A DNA stretch of 44,693 nt from Herbaspirillum sp. (GCA_028291765.1 JAQGNR010000215.1:1-44693); one strand, 5' to 3'; counted from the first letter of the stretch, positions 1 to 8,342 are shown. Made by a program: numbers and translations. The notes: a model not told the origin generated them from the letters alone.

Positions 1-58
1 CGAATCCGGCAAAGGCGCCCGCAATATAAGCATCAGCCCATTTTGAAAAATCGAACAT
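1..58 (-). CDS. N-terminal fragment of an unidentified protein (runs off the window)
   Basis: A minus-strand reading frame starts at an ATG at 58-56 and is open to the window edge, giving MFDFSKWADAYIAGAFAGF. A clear ribosome-binding site (TATAGGAA) lies about 5 bases upstream of the ATG, which is why I accept it despite its shortness. It is divergent from the hydrolase gene at 223. Nineteen residues are too few to assign a family. Confidence 0.5.
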   Translation of the reverse strand, partial: MFDFSKWADAYIAGAFAGF

Positions 59-222
59 GCGCTTCCTATAAAACCGGCATTGAAACAGAACCCATTTCAT
101 ACATGGGCATTGGAGTTTATCATCTGTCATCGAGCGATGTTTTCAGTCCTTGCGCTTATAGAAACAGGCAGATAGTAGGTTTTAATAGCACAGGAACCCG
201 GCAAACGGCATAATCGATCACT

Positions 223-1119
223 ATGGATTACAAAACACGCAACGAATATTTACAGGAACGGCACACTGCACGCCTGGGCGAACATGCGGTGATTCTGCTG
301 CATGGTTTGTGCGGCTCGGTTCTGGAACTCGGCACGATTCCTAAAGCACTGAAAAAAATCAATTGCACCGTGGTCGTCATGAATATTCCGCACTATTCCG
401 CGGCATTGGTCGAGCCCGGGCTTACCCCCAACTGGATTGATTGGTGCGCCGCTGTCGAAAGCAAAGTGCTGCGATTAAAGGAAGAATTCAAAACCGTCTC
501 GATCTGCGGCCTCAGCATGGGTGCGACACTGGCGCTGGCGGTGGCCGCACGCAGCACCGAATTGCTCAGCATCGTCCTGCTGTCGCCGGTGCTGTATTAC
601 GATGGCTGGTCGATCCCCTGGTATCACAAGCTGATGCGCATTCCGTACTGGTTCGGCTACCGCAACTGGCTCTATAAAGAAAGCGACCCTTACGGCATCA
701 AGAATACGGACATGCGGCGGCGCGTCGCCAGCGCATTGAAAAAAGACGGGGTGGCAGCGGTCGGCGCTACCGCAATTCCGGCCAGACAGCTGTGGGCAGC
801 CCAGAAACTAATGCGCTTTGTGCGCCAGACTTTGCCCTTGGTCAGCGCCAATACACTGATCATCCATTCGATCGACGATGAAACCGCTTCGCCGAAAAAT
901 GCCGAATTGATCTTGCAGGATATCCGCTCCGAAGTCCGGAAAATAATCTGGCTGGGCGACTGCTACCACATCATCACCGTCGATAACGAGCGCGAAATCG
1001 TCACCAATGAAGCCATTCAATTTCTGAAACGGAATATAGGGGCGCACGGCAACGACCTCTCGCTCAGAGACCTGGCGCACAGCTCGGCGCTGAAAGATCG
1101 GCGCGGAAGAACAGAATGA
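223..1119 (+). CDS. Alpha/beta-fold hydrolase (carboxylesterase / monoacylglycerol-lipase type)
   Basis: 298-residue soluble protein without a signal peptide. The oxyanion-hole motif HGLCGS lies near residue 27, the nucleophile elbow G-L-S-M-G near residue 98 (Ser is the predicted nucleophile), a candidate acid in S-I-D-D-E near 220, and a candidate His in C-Y-H-I-I near 248. Length and motif order fit small bacterial carboxylesterases. The substrate cannot be read from sequence. The ATG at 223 has a poor Shine-Dalgarno, so the start is only moderately certain. A DUF4118 membrane protein follows 15 bases downstream on the same strand, and the two may be cotranscribed. The C-terminal 25 residues are polar and probably lie outside the fold. 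Confidence 0.8.
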   Translation: MDYKTRNEYLQERHTARLGEHAVILLHGLCGSVLELGTIPKALKKINCTVVVMNIPHYSAALVEPGLTPNWIDWCAAVESKVLRLKEEFKTVSICGLSMGATLALAVAARSTELLSIVLLSPVLYYDGWSIPWYHKLMRIPYWFGYRNWLYKESDPYGIKNTDMRRRVASALKKDGVAAVGATAIPARQLWAAQKLMRFVRQTLPLVSANTLIIHSIDDETASPKNAELILQDIRSEVRKIIWLGDCYHIITVDNEREIVTNEAIQFLKRNIGAHGNDLSLRDLAHSSALKDRRGRTE

Positions 1120-1134
1120 AAATTACTGCACCCC

Positions 1135-1686
1135 ATGGATACGCTTAACCGCATTATTTTACCGGCGCCGAAAACCATCATGCAATTGATCCGACTTAAA
1201 AACGCCAAACGCTGGAAACTGGGCGGCATGCGTCCAGTGGCAATCTGTACGATCGGTTTCCTGGCCGCCTTCGCTTTGCGCCAATTGCTTTCGCCTTTTC
1301 TGAACGAATCGCTTTCGATGCTGTTCTTTACGGTCAACTGCATCGTGATGTGTTATCTGTATGGCTTCGCCTATTCGATGGTGCTGTTATGCTTCAGCAT
1401 TCCGACTGCGATGTTTTTTTTCCGTAAGCCCTTTTATAGTGTGAACGGCATAAACCTCATGGATTTTTATCTTATTCTGGTCTATACCGGCATCGTTCTA
1501 CTGACCTCGTTTATTATCGAATGGCTGCAAAGGGAACGCTACGCAGCGGTGTTGCAGCAGCGTGTATCGGAAACCCGCTATAAATTATTGATCGAATCGG
1601 ATCAAGCCCGAAGAGCCGAATATGCAGAACAATTTTCGGTCAGCAACACATTAAACGCCGACCCGAAAAGCAAGCATTACGAGTAG
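1135..1686 (+). CDS. DUF4118-type membrane protein, sensor-like without a kinase domain
   Basis: 183 residues. Hydrophobic segments at about 36-52, 60-78, 80-95 and 108-126 resemble the four-helix DUF4118 module found in KdpD and other membrane histidine kinases. A polar, probably helical tail follows (E-W-L-Q-R-E-R onward), where a kinase would normally begin a coiled coil. The protein ends there: no HisKA, HATPase or GGDEF region follows. It may be a stand-alone sensor or a truncated kinase. The start is uncertain; ATGs at 1135, 1180 and 1228 are all in frame and none has a strong ribosome-binding site. The family call is by motif appearance only. Confidence 0.6.
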   Translation: MDTLNRIILPAPKTIMQLIRLKNAKRWKLGGMRPVAICTIGFLAAFALRQLLSPFLNESLSMLFFTVNCIVMCYLYGFAYSMVLLCFSIPTAMFFFRKPFYSVNGINLMDFYLILVYTGIVLLTSFIIEWLQRERYAAVLQQRVSETRYKLLIESDQARRAEYAEQFSVSNTLNADPKSKHYE

Positions 1687-1726
1687 GACGAGCAGAACGC
1701 CTCTGGTGAACGGTACAGCGCACTAA

Positions 1727-2344
1727 TTAATTAGCCACGGTCTGTTCCAGCGCAAAGCGAATCAGATCGGCCTGCCCTTCAATGCCCAATTTGCGCTTGA
1801 TATTCCAGCGATGCGTCTCGACCGTCCGAAAACTGAGCCCGAGATCGCGCGCAATGTGCTTGTTCGATTTTCCGGTGGCGATCCGTTGCAGGATTTCCTT
1901 CTCGCGCGGCGTCAATAACGATGCCGGCGCCCATTGTTGGGACAATCCCTCGCTATAGTAATTACCACCCGACATAACGGTATAAATAGCGCTGATGATA
2001 TCGGTGGCCGGTGCATCCTTGAGTACATAACCGCGCGCACCGGCCTGAATGGCTTGCCGCACATATTCCGCCTTGTCGTGCATGCTCAATATGAGTACCG
2101 CGACCTCTGGATACGAAGCCGTCAATTGCGCCGTCAATTCAATCCCGCTCATGCCGCCCAGATTGATATCCATCAGCACCAAATGAATGTTCCTCCTGGC
2201 GGCATGCTCCAACGCTTGCTCGGCGCAAGCGGCCTCGGCCACTACCGCAAAATTGGGCACCGTTTCCAGGCGGGCCCGCAGCCCGTCGCGTACCAGCGGA
2301 TGGTCGTCGACCAGGAGAATATGAATAATGTCAGGATTGAACAT
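1727..2344 (-). CDS. NarL/FixJ-family response regulator (copy 1)
   Basis: 205 residues. An N-terminal receiver domain (about 1-125) has the acidic pair in LLVDDHP and the predicted phospho-acceptor Asp59 in V-L-M-D-I-N. A LuxR/NarL helix-turn-helix follows (about 143-205; L-T-P-R-E-K-E-I-L, then the recognition helix L-S-F-R-T-V-E-T-H). It lies just downstream of the kinase at 2353-3714 in the same direction with an 8-base gap, a classical two-component pair. A paralogue of identical length lies at 11038-11655, with an almost identical DNA-binding half, so both probably bind the same operator. I infer that the target is the repeated block upstream of 4086, 8504 and 12183. Confidence 0.93.
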   Translation of the reverse strand: MFNPDIIHILLVDDHPLVRDGLRARLETVPNFAVVAEAACAEQALEHAARRNIHLVLMDINLGGMSGIELTAQLTASYPEVAVLILSMHDKAEYVRQAIQAGARGYVLKDAPATDIISAIYTVMSGGNYYSEGLSQQWAPASLLTPREKEILQRIATGKSNKHIARDLGLSFRTVETHRWNIKRKLGIEGQADLIRFALEQTVAN

Positions 2345-2352
2345 GATGGCGC

Positions 2353-3714
2353 TTAAATATTGGCAATAGTGGCAATGACAGTGGTGCCGTCGGCCGAGGA
2401 AAGAACGTCGAGCTTGCCGCCAATAGACTCAAGCCGCTCATGCATGTTGCGCAAGCCGATACCGTGCTTCGGATTTTGCGCGACGCCGGCGATATCGAAA
2501 CCAGTACCGTTATCGCGGATCCGCAGCGTCACCGTATTGGCGCTACCGTCCAGGCTGACTTTGACAGCCGTCGCAAATGCATGGCGTTTAACGTTGGTTA
2601 GCGCTTCCTGCGCGATACGGAACAATACCGTCTTGCTGACAGCATTTAAATGCTCGGTGGCGCCGGTGCTTTCGAATGTATCCGTGATGACGGCAATACC
2701 GGCAAATTCGTGCGTCAAATGCGCCAGCGCTGCAGCCAGCCCCAGATCGTCCAGCAAAGCCGGACGCAAATCATGCGAGATCCGCCTGACTTCGCCCAAG
2801 GCATCGTTCAACTGTGTTGCGGCACGTCCGAATGAGGCATTGGCCGCAGCCGAAGCCTCCGGCGCCAGCACATGCGCCAATTTGGCGATACCGGACTCGA
2901 TCTGCAGCTTGACCGACACCAGCAATTGACTGATGCCGTCATGCAAATCACGCGACAAACGGGCGCGCTCATCTTCCTGCGATCGCACCACCCGTTGCGC
3001 GAGCACCTTGAGTTTCGCATCGGCAACGCGCGATTCACTCACGTTCAATGCCAGCCCGGTCAGCGTAATAATCAGGGAAGCCGCAATTGCGATACCGGTA
3101 ATCCAAAGCATGGTGGTATCGATATTGCCGGCAATCTGGGTATCCATCTTGGCCAGCGCCCCATCGACATCATCCAGATACAAGGCTGCTCCCAGCATCC
3201 AGCCCCAGCGTTGCAACGGCACGACATAGCCGAGTTTGGGGGTTACCTTGCCGGTCGGCGGCTTTTCCCATAGATAACTCTCGAAACCGCCGCCCGCCTT
3301 GGCGCGCGCCAGCAAGCGCCGGATCGGCACACTGCCCCCGACTTCCATATTGGACAGATCGCGGCCGACCAGATCCGGCTGGCGCGGATGCATCAAACTG
3401 GTGCCCTGCTGATCGTAGATGAAGATATAGCCGTCATCCTCGCCGTAATCCAACTTGAAAAGGATCTCTTTGGCTGCCGCCAACGTCGCGGGATCGTTTT
3501 TGCCGGAGTCGTAAAGAGGGGCGATGGCATGCGTGGCCAGCGTCACATAATGGTGTAATTCTTCCTTTTTGGAAGTCAGATAAGCCGCCTCGACGGTGGC
3601 CCGATATTGTTTGGCAAGAATATTGGCCTGATAGTGCACCGCAAACACGATCGCGCACAACGCCACAATAAGAGGCGCAATTGCCAGCAAAATGATTTTT
3701 TGTCGCAACTTCAT
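2353..3714 (-). CDS. Membrane sensor histidine kinase with periplasmic Cache domain (HisKA_3/HATPase)
   Basis: 453 residues if started at the ATG at 3714, which begins MKLRQK directly before the first membrane helix; I prefer this to the longer frame open to 3801. Order: membrane helix (about 5-27); a periplasmic single-Cache sensor (about 35-190) with the signature Y-I-F-I-Y-D-x-x-G-T-S-L-M-H-P; a second helix (about 203-224); HisKA_3 with the phospho-acceptor His258 in R-D-L-H-D-G; and a C-terminal HATPase with D-N-G-T-G-F and G-I-G-L-R-N-M. It would sense an external or periplasmic ligand and phosphorylate the adjacent regulator. It is divergent from the Tat hydrolase gene. A decayed copy of its first 30 codons survives at 11658-11765. 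Confidence 0.92.
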   Translation of the reverse strand: MKLRQKIILLAIAPLIVALCAIVFAVHYQANILAKQYRATVEAAYLTSKKEELHHYVTLATHAIAPLYDSGKNDPATLAAAKEILFKLDYGEDDGYIFIYDQQGTSLMHPRQPDLVGRDLSNMEVGGSVPIRRLLARAKAGGGFESYLWEKPPTGKVTPKLGYVVPLQRWGWMLGAALYLDDVDGALAKMDTQIAGNIDTTMLWITGIAIAASLIITLTGLALNVSESRVADAKLKVLAQRVVRSQEDERARLSRDLHDGISQLLVSVKLQIESGIAKLAHVLAPEASAAANASFGRAATQLNDALGEVRRISHDLRPALLDDLGLAAALAHLTHEFAGIAVITDTFESTGATEHLNAVSKTVLFRIAQEALTNVKRHAFATAVKVSLDGSANTVTLRIRDNGTGFDIAGVAQNPKHGIGLRNMHERLESIGGKLDVLSSADGTTVIATIANI

Positions 3715-3891
3715 GCTTCGGGCGTGCCATAAATAAACAAAAGCAGGAAGTGATTTCAAGCCATTGCGGCCTGTTTTATCCTGATGCCCGCAATCTACCA
3801 CAGGACGTTATTTTTAACACAGGCCCCGTCCGCCGATTAGCGCACGCCAAGCGCCATTTCCGCAAAATATGACACGCTAACGCCTCTGGTA

Positions 3892-3959
3892 GGCCACTTA
3901 TGCGTAGCAATACTTAAGCGCTGTTTTAAATTGACTTCTCCATTTCGAATCGATAGGAT
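3892..3959 (+). promoter_or_regulatory. Copy A of a triplicated operator-promoter block
   Basis: The motif GGCCACTTATGCGTA at 3892-3906 precedes a -35 TTGACT (3931-3936), a 17-base spacer and a -10 TAGGAT (3954-3959), reading toward the Tat hydrolase. The -35/spacer/-10 stretch is nearly identical to copy C at 11979-12007 and similar to copy B at 8370-8398. The upstream motif matches the ACCACTACGTA and ACCACCACGTA forms in the other copies, but sits about 10 bases further from the -35 here. It is probably the binding region of the NarL-type regulators (inference). The rest of 3715-4085 contains no gene that I can support. Confidence 0.65.
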
Positions 3960-4047
3960 CATGCCGATATTGCGTCGGGGGTCGATCTGGATCATTCCGG
4001 CTGGCCGCGCAACAACTTGATTTATGCTTTAGATCACATAAAAATAA

Positions 4048-4061
4048 ATGCTTTGAAGCAT
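4048..4061 (+). promoter_or_regulatory. Short dyad in the leader of the Tat hydrolase
   Basis: ATGCTT-TG-AAGCAT is a perfect 6-base inverted repeat about 12 bases before the ribosome-binding site GAGGAGA. The dead copy upstream of 8504 keeps the same dyad at about 8469-8479 (TGCTT-A-AAGCA) at a similar distance, so it was part of the duplicated leader. It could be a repressor site or an mRNA hairpin controlling initiation. Confidence 0.4.
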
Positions 4062-4085
4062 ATTTCACACTCAGAGGAGACGCAC

Positions 4086-5159
4086 TTGAACAAGACTAAT
4101 CACGACGGTGGGCGGCGTGCGCTGCTGAAATCGCTAGGCGTGGCAGGCGCCGGCACCGTTGCTGCGGCCATGTTGCCGATATCGCGGGCGAACGCGGCAA
4201 GCTCCGCTTCGACCTCCGGCTCCTCGGACGGTAATCAACCAGTCTATGCAGAAGAATACTGGGCGCAGAAAAATGGCGTAAAGCTATGGGTCTACCGCAA
4301 AAACACGACGCCTAACGGCGCACCGAAAGCCGTACTGTTCCTGGTCCACGGCTCCTCCTACTCTTCCAAAACCATGTACGACCTGCAAGTCCCGAATCGG
4401 ATCAACTATTCGATGATGGACTATTTTGCACGCCTGGGTTTCGACGTCTGGACCATGGATCATGAAGGCTACGGCCATTCAGACCGTACTGCGAGCTTCT
4501 CCGACATCGCCAGCGGCGCGGAAGACTTGAAGGCCGCAATGGCAATCGTCACCAAGGTCACCGGGCAACGCCAGGCAGCTTTCTTCGGCCAATCGTCGGG
4601 CTCGTTGCGCGCCGCCGCCTTCACCATGGCCTATCCGGATCAAGTGTCGAGCCTGATGCTGGACGCATTCGTCTACACCGGCAAAGGTTCGCCCGAGCTG
4701 GCCAAACGCCGCAAGACACTGCCTAATCTGCTCAAAAGCAATGTCCGCAAAGTCGATGCAGCGTTCTACAGCACCGTTTTCACCCGCGACGAAGTCGGCG
4801 CGGCAGAACCGATGATCAGCGACATGGTCACCGAAGCAGAGCTGAAATACGGCGACACGGTGCCTAACGGCACCTACGTCGATATGGTCACCAAGCTGCC
4901 GGTGGTGGACGCGACCAAAATCAAATGCCCGGTATTGATTATTCGCGGCCAGCACGACGGCATCGCAGTCGATGCCGACATCATCGATTTCTACTCGCAA
5001 TTGCCGAACCCGGACAAACAGATGGTCAAGCTCGCCGGCCTGGCGCACACCGCCATGCTCGGCGTGAACCGTGAGCGATTCTTATGGGCGGTGCAGGCTT
5101 TCCTGACGCTGCCGCCGGCCATCGACATCGGCGCCAAAGATCATCCTGCCAAAGCGTAA
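4086..5159 (+). CDS. Tat-exported alpha/beta hydrolase
   Basis: 357 residues from a TTG start. I chose TTG at 4086 because GAGGAGA lies 5 bases upstream and because the protein then opens with a twin-arginine signal peptide (G-R-R-A-L-L-K, then a hydrophobic stretch to about residue 37, A-N-A-A). An upstream ATG at 4017 would bury that signal. The mature protein has an H-G-S-S oxyanion motif, a nucleophile elbow G-Q-S-S-G (Ser about 170), acid Asp in G-Q-H-D-G and His in L-A-H-T-A. It should fold in the cytoplasm and act in the periplasm; the ester or C-C substrate is unknown. A Tat-exported FAH-fold enzyme follows, 119 bases on. A decayed copy of this gene's start lies at 8504-8581. Confidence 0.85.
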   Translation: MNKTNHDGGRRALLKSLGVAGAGTVAAAMLPISRANAASSASTSGSSDGNQPVYAEEYWAQKNGVKLWVYRKNTTPNGAPKAVLFLVHGSSYSSKTMYDLQVPNRINYSMMDYFARLGFDVWTMDHEGYGHSDRTASFSDIASGAEDLKAAMAIVTKVTGQRQAAFFGQSSGSLRAAAFTMAYPDQVSSLMLDAFVYTGKGSPELAKRRKTLPNLLKSNVRKVDAAFYSTVFTRDEVGAAEPMISDMVTEAELKYGDTVPNGTYVDMVTKLPVVDATKIKCPVLIIRGQHDGIAVDADIIDFYSQLPNPDKQMVKLAGLAHTAMLGVNRERFLWAVQAFLTLPPAIDIGAKDHPAKA

Positions 5160-5195
5160 GCCTTATCCGAGTACCCGTCGTATCACCGATCGGCG

Positions 5196-5224
5196 AGCGC
5201 TGTCATTTTGTTCAAGACAGCGCT
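5196..5224 (+). terminator. Intercistronic hairpin between the two Tat enzymes
   Basis: AGCGCTGTC (5196-5204) pairs with GACAGCGCT (5216-5224) around an 11-base loop. There is no immediate U-run; a T-rich stretch comes 14 bases later. It may terminate part of the transcripts or stabilise the upstream mRNA. The downstream gene has its own ribosome-binding site. Confidence 0.4.
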
Positions 5225-5278
5225 AACCGGTTCTTCCATTTTTTTATAAACAGTTAAAAACAAAGAGAGAGAAGACAG

Positions 5279-6364
5279 ATGGACAATAACCGTCGCAATC
5301 TATTGAAGGTCAGTGCCTCCGCAGCAGTCGGCGGCATCTTGATGGGCACGCAAGGCATGGCTTCGGCCCAAACCGCCAACAGTGGCGCAGAAATCAAATC
5401 GGTCCCGCCGCTGGTCGGCTCGACCGGGATTCGCCTGGCAACCGTGCTTCTGAGCAAGAACGGTAAGCCAACCGTCGTCGTCGTCACCGACGATGGCCAC
5501 CTGATCGACATCAAAGCTGCCGCACGTCAGCAAAAAGTCAAACTGAGCTTCGACCCCAGCACTGTGCTGAACCTGATCGCCAGCGGCGATGCCGGTCTGG
5601 CGCAAGTTACCGCCATCGCAGCGCATGCAGCGCATCAAAAAGGCTTGCCGGTATTGGCCGACGCGCAGTTCCTGTCGCCGATTCCACGTCCTGACCGCAA
5701 CATCTACTGCGTCGGCTGGAATTATCTGGATCACTTCGAAGAAGGCAAAGCCAATCGCCAGGACACCGTGGTCGAAAAACTGCCGGATCATCCGGTCTTT
5801 TTCACCAAGGGCACGCATACCATGAACAGCCCGTTCGGCACCATCATGCACGACACGTCGTACTCCAACATGGTCGACTGGGAAGCCGAACTGGCAGTGA
5901 TCATCGGCAAAGGCGGCACGAATATTCCTGAAGAAGTCGCCATGGACTACGTCTACGGCTACTCGGTCTACAACGACACCACAGCGCGCGATGTGCAGCA
6001 AAAACTGCACGGCGGCCAATGGTTCAAGGGCAAGAGCCTGAACGGCCACGGCCCGATGGGCCCATGGATCGTGACTGCCGGCGGCGTCAAGCTGGATAAG
6101 GATATGCGCATCATCAGCCGCGTCAACGGCGCTGAAAAACAGAATGCCAGCTACATGCAAATGTATTTCAAGATTCCTCGCATCATCGCCGAGCTGTCGC
6201 GCGGCCTGACCTTGGAACCGGGCGACATCATCGCCACCGGCACACCGTCCGGCGTCGGTTTTGCGCGCAAACCGCAGGAATTCCTGCACCCTGGCGATAT
6301 CATGGAAACCGAAATCTCCGGTATCGGCATCATCCGCAACAAGATCCAGGAAGGTACTCTCTGA
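5279..6364 (+). CDS. Fumarylacetoacetate hydrolase-family enzyme with a Tat signal
   Basis: 361 residues. It opens with a twin-arginine signal (N-N-R-R-N-L-L-K, then an Ala/Gly-rich hydrophobic core to about A-S-A-Q at residue 31). The C-terminal two thirds is the FAH fold shared by hydratases, isomerases and C-C hydrolases of ring-cleavage products. It has N-Y-x-x-H-F near 150, the predicted metal ligands in D-W-E-A-E-L-A and a conserved Asp in N-D-T-T-A-R-D, and the family signature D-I-I-A-T-G-T-P-S-G-V-G. FAH enzymes are normally cytoplasmic, so export is unusual and implies that a ring-cleavage-like or keto-acid intermediate is handled in the periplasm. The start is supported by AGAGAGAAG just upstream. 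The reaction is not determinable. Confidence 0.87.
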   Translation: MDNNRRNLLKVSASAAVGGILMGTQGMASAQTANSGAEIKSVPPLVGSTGIRLATVLLSKNGKPTVVVVTDDGHLIDIKAAARQQKVKLSFDPSTVLNLIASGDAGLAQVTAIAAHAAHQKGLPVLADAQFLSPIPRPDRNIYCVGWNYLDHFEEGKANRQDTVVEKLPDHPVFFTKGTHTMNSPFGTIMHDTSYSNMVDWEAELAVIIGKGGTNIPEEVAMDYVYGYSVYNDTTARDVQQKLHGGQWFKGKSLNGHGPMGPWIVTAGGVKLDKDMRIISRVNGAEKQNASYMQMYFKIPRIIAELSRGLTLEPGDIIATGTPSGVGFARKPQEFLHPGDIMETEISGIGIIRNKIQEGTL

Positions 6365-6376
6365 TCTGGGCATAAA

Positions 6377-6412
6377 TCGAAGGTCTTGGCTGCTATCGGC
6401 CAAGACCCTCGA
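6377..6412 (+). terminator. Hairpin after the FAH gene
   Basis: GGTCTTGGC (6382-6390) pairs with GCCAAGACC (6399-6407). The stem extends through TCGA/TCGA after one mismatch. No U-run follows. Just downstream, 6415-6437 is an odd run of GACTTA/GACTTT/GACTTG hexamers that ends in a consensus -35-like TTGACA (6432-6437), but I see no good -10, so I do not call a promoter there. Confidence 0.5.
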
Positions 6413-6513
6413 CTTGATTTAACTTAGACTTAGACTTTGACTTGACATCACGTTCTTTCGTTGTTCGATCGCTATTCGACTTTCACCAATCAATTAATCA
6501 TTAAGGAGTCGCC

Positions 6514-6693
6514 ATGTGGGCTTTGCTTCTACTGCCTTTCATCGGCTTGCTGTATTTGCCGTTTTACAATTTTGAGTCGCCGGTGCTATTCGGCTTCCCC
6601 TTCTTTTACTGGTATCAACTGGCGTGGGTTCCTCTGACCTCGCTGATCATCTGGATTGTGTACCGTCACAATGCACGCAAGGGAGACGAATAA
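6514..6693 (+). CDS. DUF3311 small membrane protein, partner of the sodium symporter
   Basis: 59 residues with two hydrophobic segments (about 2-18 and 33-50) and a charged tail (R-H-N-A-R-K-G-D-E). AAGGAG lies 8 bases upstream of the ATG. The TAA stop shares a base with the ATG of the symporter at 6693, so translation is coupled. DUF3311 proteins are typically encoded directly before sodium:solute symporters of the MctP type and are thought to be accessory subunits. The size, aromatic-rich core and position all fit. The protein is small enough to be missed by ORF calling. Confidence 0.85.
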   Translation: MWALLLLPFIGLLYLPFYNFESPVLFGFPFFYWYQLAWVPLTSLIIWIVYRHNARKGDE

Positions 6694-8198
6694 TGCCTAC
6701 TGAAATCAACTGGACGGCACTCAGTGTCTTCGTCTTTTTCTTCTTGCTGGTGACAGTGATGGGCTTTGCCGCATCGCGCTGGCAGAGCGGCAATACCAAC
6801 AAGGGCGAGAAAAGTCTCGACGAATGGGGCCTGGGCGGACGTCAGTTCGGCACCTGGATCACATGGTTCCTGGTCGGCGGCGACTTTTACACCGCTTACA
6901 CCGTGATTGCCGTGCCGGCGCTGGTCTATGCCGTCGGCGCTTATGGTTTCTTCGCGCTGCCATACACGATCATCGTCTATCCGGTCGTCTTCGTCATCAT
7001 GCCGAAACTGTGGAAGGCCGCGCACAAAGCCGGTCACGTCACAGCCGGCGACGTGGTATTTGGCCGTTACAATTCGCGTCCGCTTGAGTTCGCAGTTGCG
7101 CTCACCGGCGTGCTCGCCACCATGCCTTACATCGCGCTGCAACTGGTCGGTATGCAAGTCGTGATCAAGGCGCTCGGTCTGGGCGGTGAATTCCCGCTGG
7201 CTGCCGCTTTCGTGATTCTGGCGCTCTATACCTACTCTGCAGGTCTGCGCGCACCGGCGCTGATCGCCTTCGTCAAAGACTTGATGATCTACATCGTGGT
7301 ACTGGTGGCAGTGGTGATGGTACCGATGAAACTGGGCGGTTACGCACACGTCTTCTCGGCAGCAAGCGACGCATTCGCAATCAAAGGCGGCGCCACCGGA
7401 TTGACACTGAAATCGGCGCAAATCCTGCCGTTCGCGACCTTGGCGCTGGGCTCCGCATTGGCCGCTTTCATGTATCCGCACACACTGACCGGTATTTTTG
7501 CCGCGAAAAGCGCTGACACCATTCGCAAGAATGCCGTCTTCCTGCCGGCTTACACCGTGCTGCTCGGTCTGATCGCCCTGCTCGGCTTCATGGCATACGG
7601 CGCCAACCTGCACATCACCAACAACAACGATGTCGTGCCGGCGCTGTTCAACGCCTTGTTCCCAAGCTGGTTCAGCGGATTCGCTTTCGCTGCAATCGCC
7701 ATCGGTGCACTGGTGCCTGCTGCCGTGATGTCGATCGGTGCGGCCAATCTGTTTACCCGCAACTTCTGGAAGCCTTACGTCAACCCGAACGTTACCCCGT
7801 CCGGTGAAGCGAAAGTTGCTAAAACAGTATCATTGCTGGTAAAAGTCGGTGCGCTGCTCTTCATTCTGTTCCTGCCGACCAAGTTCGCGCTCGATCTGCA
7901 ATTGCTGGGCGGCGTCTGGATTCTGCAGACCTTCCCTGCTGTTGTGTTCGGCCTGTTCTTCGGCTGGTTCCGCGCGCCCGCACTGCTGACCGGCTGGGCT
8001 GTCGGTCTGGCAGGCGGCAGCTACCTGGCATACGCCGATGGCATCAAACCGGTGCATACGATGGTAATCGGCGGCGACAGCTATACGGTCTACACCGGTC
8101 TGCTGGCGCTGGCGCTGAACATCGTTGTCGCTTCCGTGATCCAATTGTTGTTGGGCAAACGCGGAGAGCTGAACCCTTCGCTGAGCAAAACGGCTTAA
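6693..8198 (+). CDS. Sodium:solute symporter (SSS family, monocarboxylate-permease-like)
   Basis: 501 residues with about 13 membrane segments. The start at 6693 is chosen because it overlaps the DUF3311 stop (TAATG) and has GGGAG upstream; a longer frame from 6624 would run into that gene. The family motif W-F-L-V-G-G-D-F-Y-T-A-Y-T lies near residues 53-65, and the central gating helices (about 215-290, with Y-P-H near 256) are present. SSS members import small carboxylates with sodium. Here it probably brings in the product made in the periplasm by the two Tat enzymes encoded upstream (inference from context). A strong intrinsic terminator follows, so this gene ends the unit. Confidence 0.9.
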   Translation: MPTEINWTALSVFVFFFLLVTVMGFAASRWQSGNTNKGEKSLDEWGLGGRQFGTWITWFLVGGDFYTAYTVIAVPALVYAVGAYGFFALPYTIIVYPVVFVIMPKLWKAAHKAGHVTAGDVVFGRYNSRPLEFAVALTGVLATMPYIALQLVGMQVVIKALGLGGEFPLAAAFVILALYTYSAGLRAPALIAFVKDLMIYIVVLVAVVMVPMKLGGYAHVFSAASDAFAIKGGATGLTLKSAQILPFATLALGSALAAFMYPHTLTGIFAAKSADTIRKNAVFLPAYTVLLGLIALLGFMAYGANLHITNNNDVVPALFNALFPSWFSGFAFAAIAIGALVPAAVMSIGAANLFTRNFWKPYVNPNVTPSGEAKVAKTVSLLVKVGALLFILFLPTKFALDLQLLGGVWILQTFPAVVFGLFFGWFRAPALLTGWAVGLAGGSYLAYADGIKPVHTMVIGGDSYTVYTGLLALALNIVVASVIQLLLGKRGELNPSLSKTA

Positions 8199-8234
8199 AG
8201 ATATAAGAAAAAAAAGCGCCCATTAAACGGCGTG

Positions 8235-8274
8235 AACGGCCCAATCGCAGCACTGCGATTGGGCCGTTTTTTTT
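8235..8274 (+). terminator. Strong intrinsic terminator
   Basis: A perfect 16-base stem (8235-8250 with 8253-8268, containing CGGCCCAATCGCAG) closes on a 2-base CA loop and runs into eight T residues. It terminates the symporter unit and is the clearest Rho-independent terminator in the window. Confidence 0.93.
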
Positions 8275-8342
8275 GCATCCGATCTCTGAACACCTCCCCA
8301 TCCGCAATGCAGCGGCATGCCTGCAGCGGTATACGGGTATAA

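Noticed and set aside
4017..4085. Upstream ATG start for the Tat hydrolase
   Set aside because: It would place 23 residues before the twin-arginine motif, lacks a ribosome-binding site, and the TTG at 4086 has an ideal one.
5300..6403. 367-codon minus-strand frame opposite the FAH gene
   Set aside because: Antisense shadow; the plus-strand frame has a Tat signal and full family motifs.
6432..6437. Consensus-like -35 TTGACA before the DUF3311 gene
   Set aside because: No acceptable -10 lies 15-19 bases downstream, so a promoter cannot be supported here.
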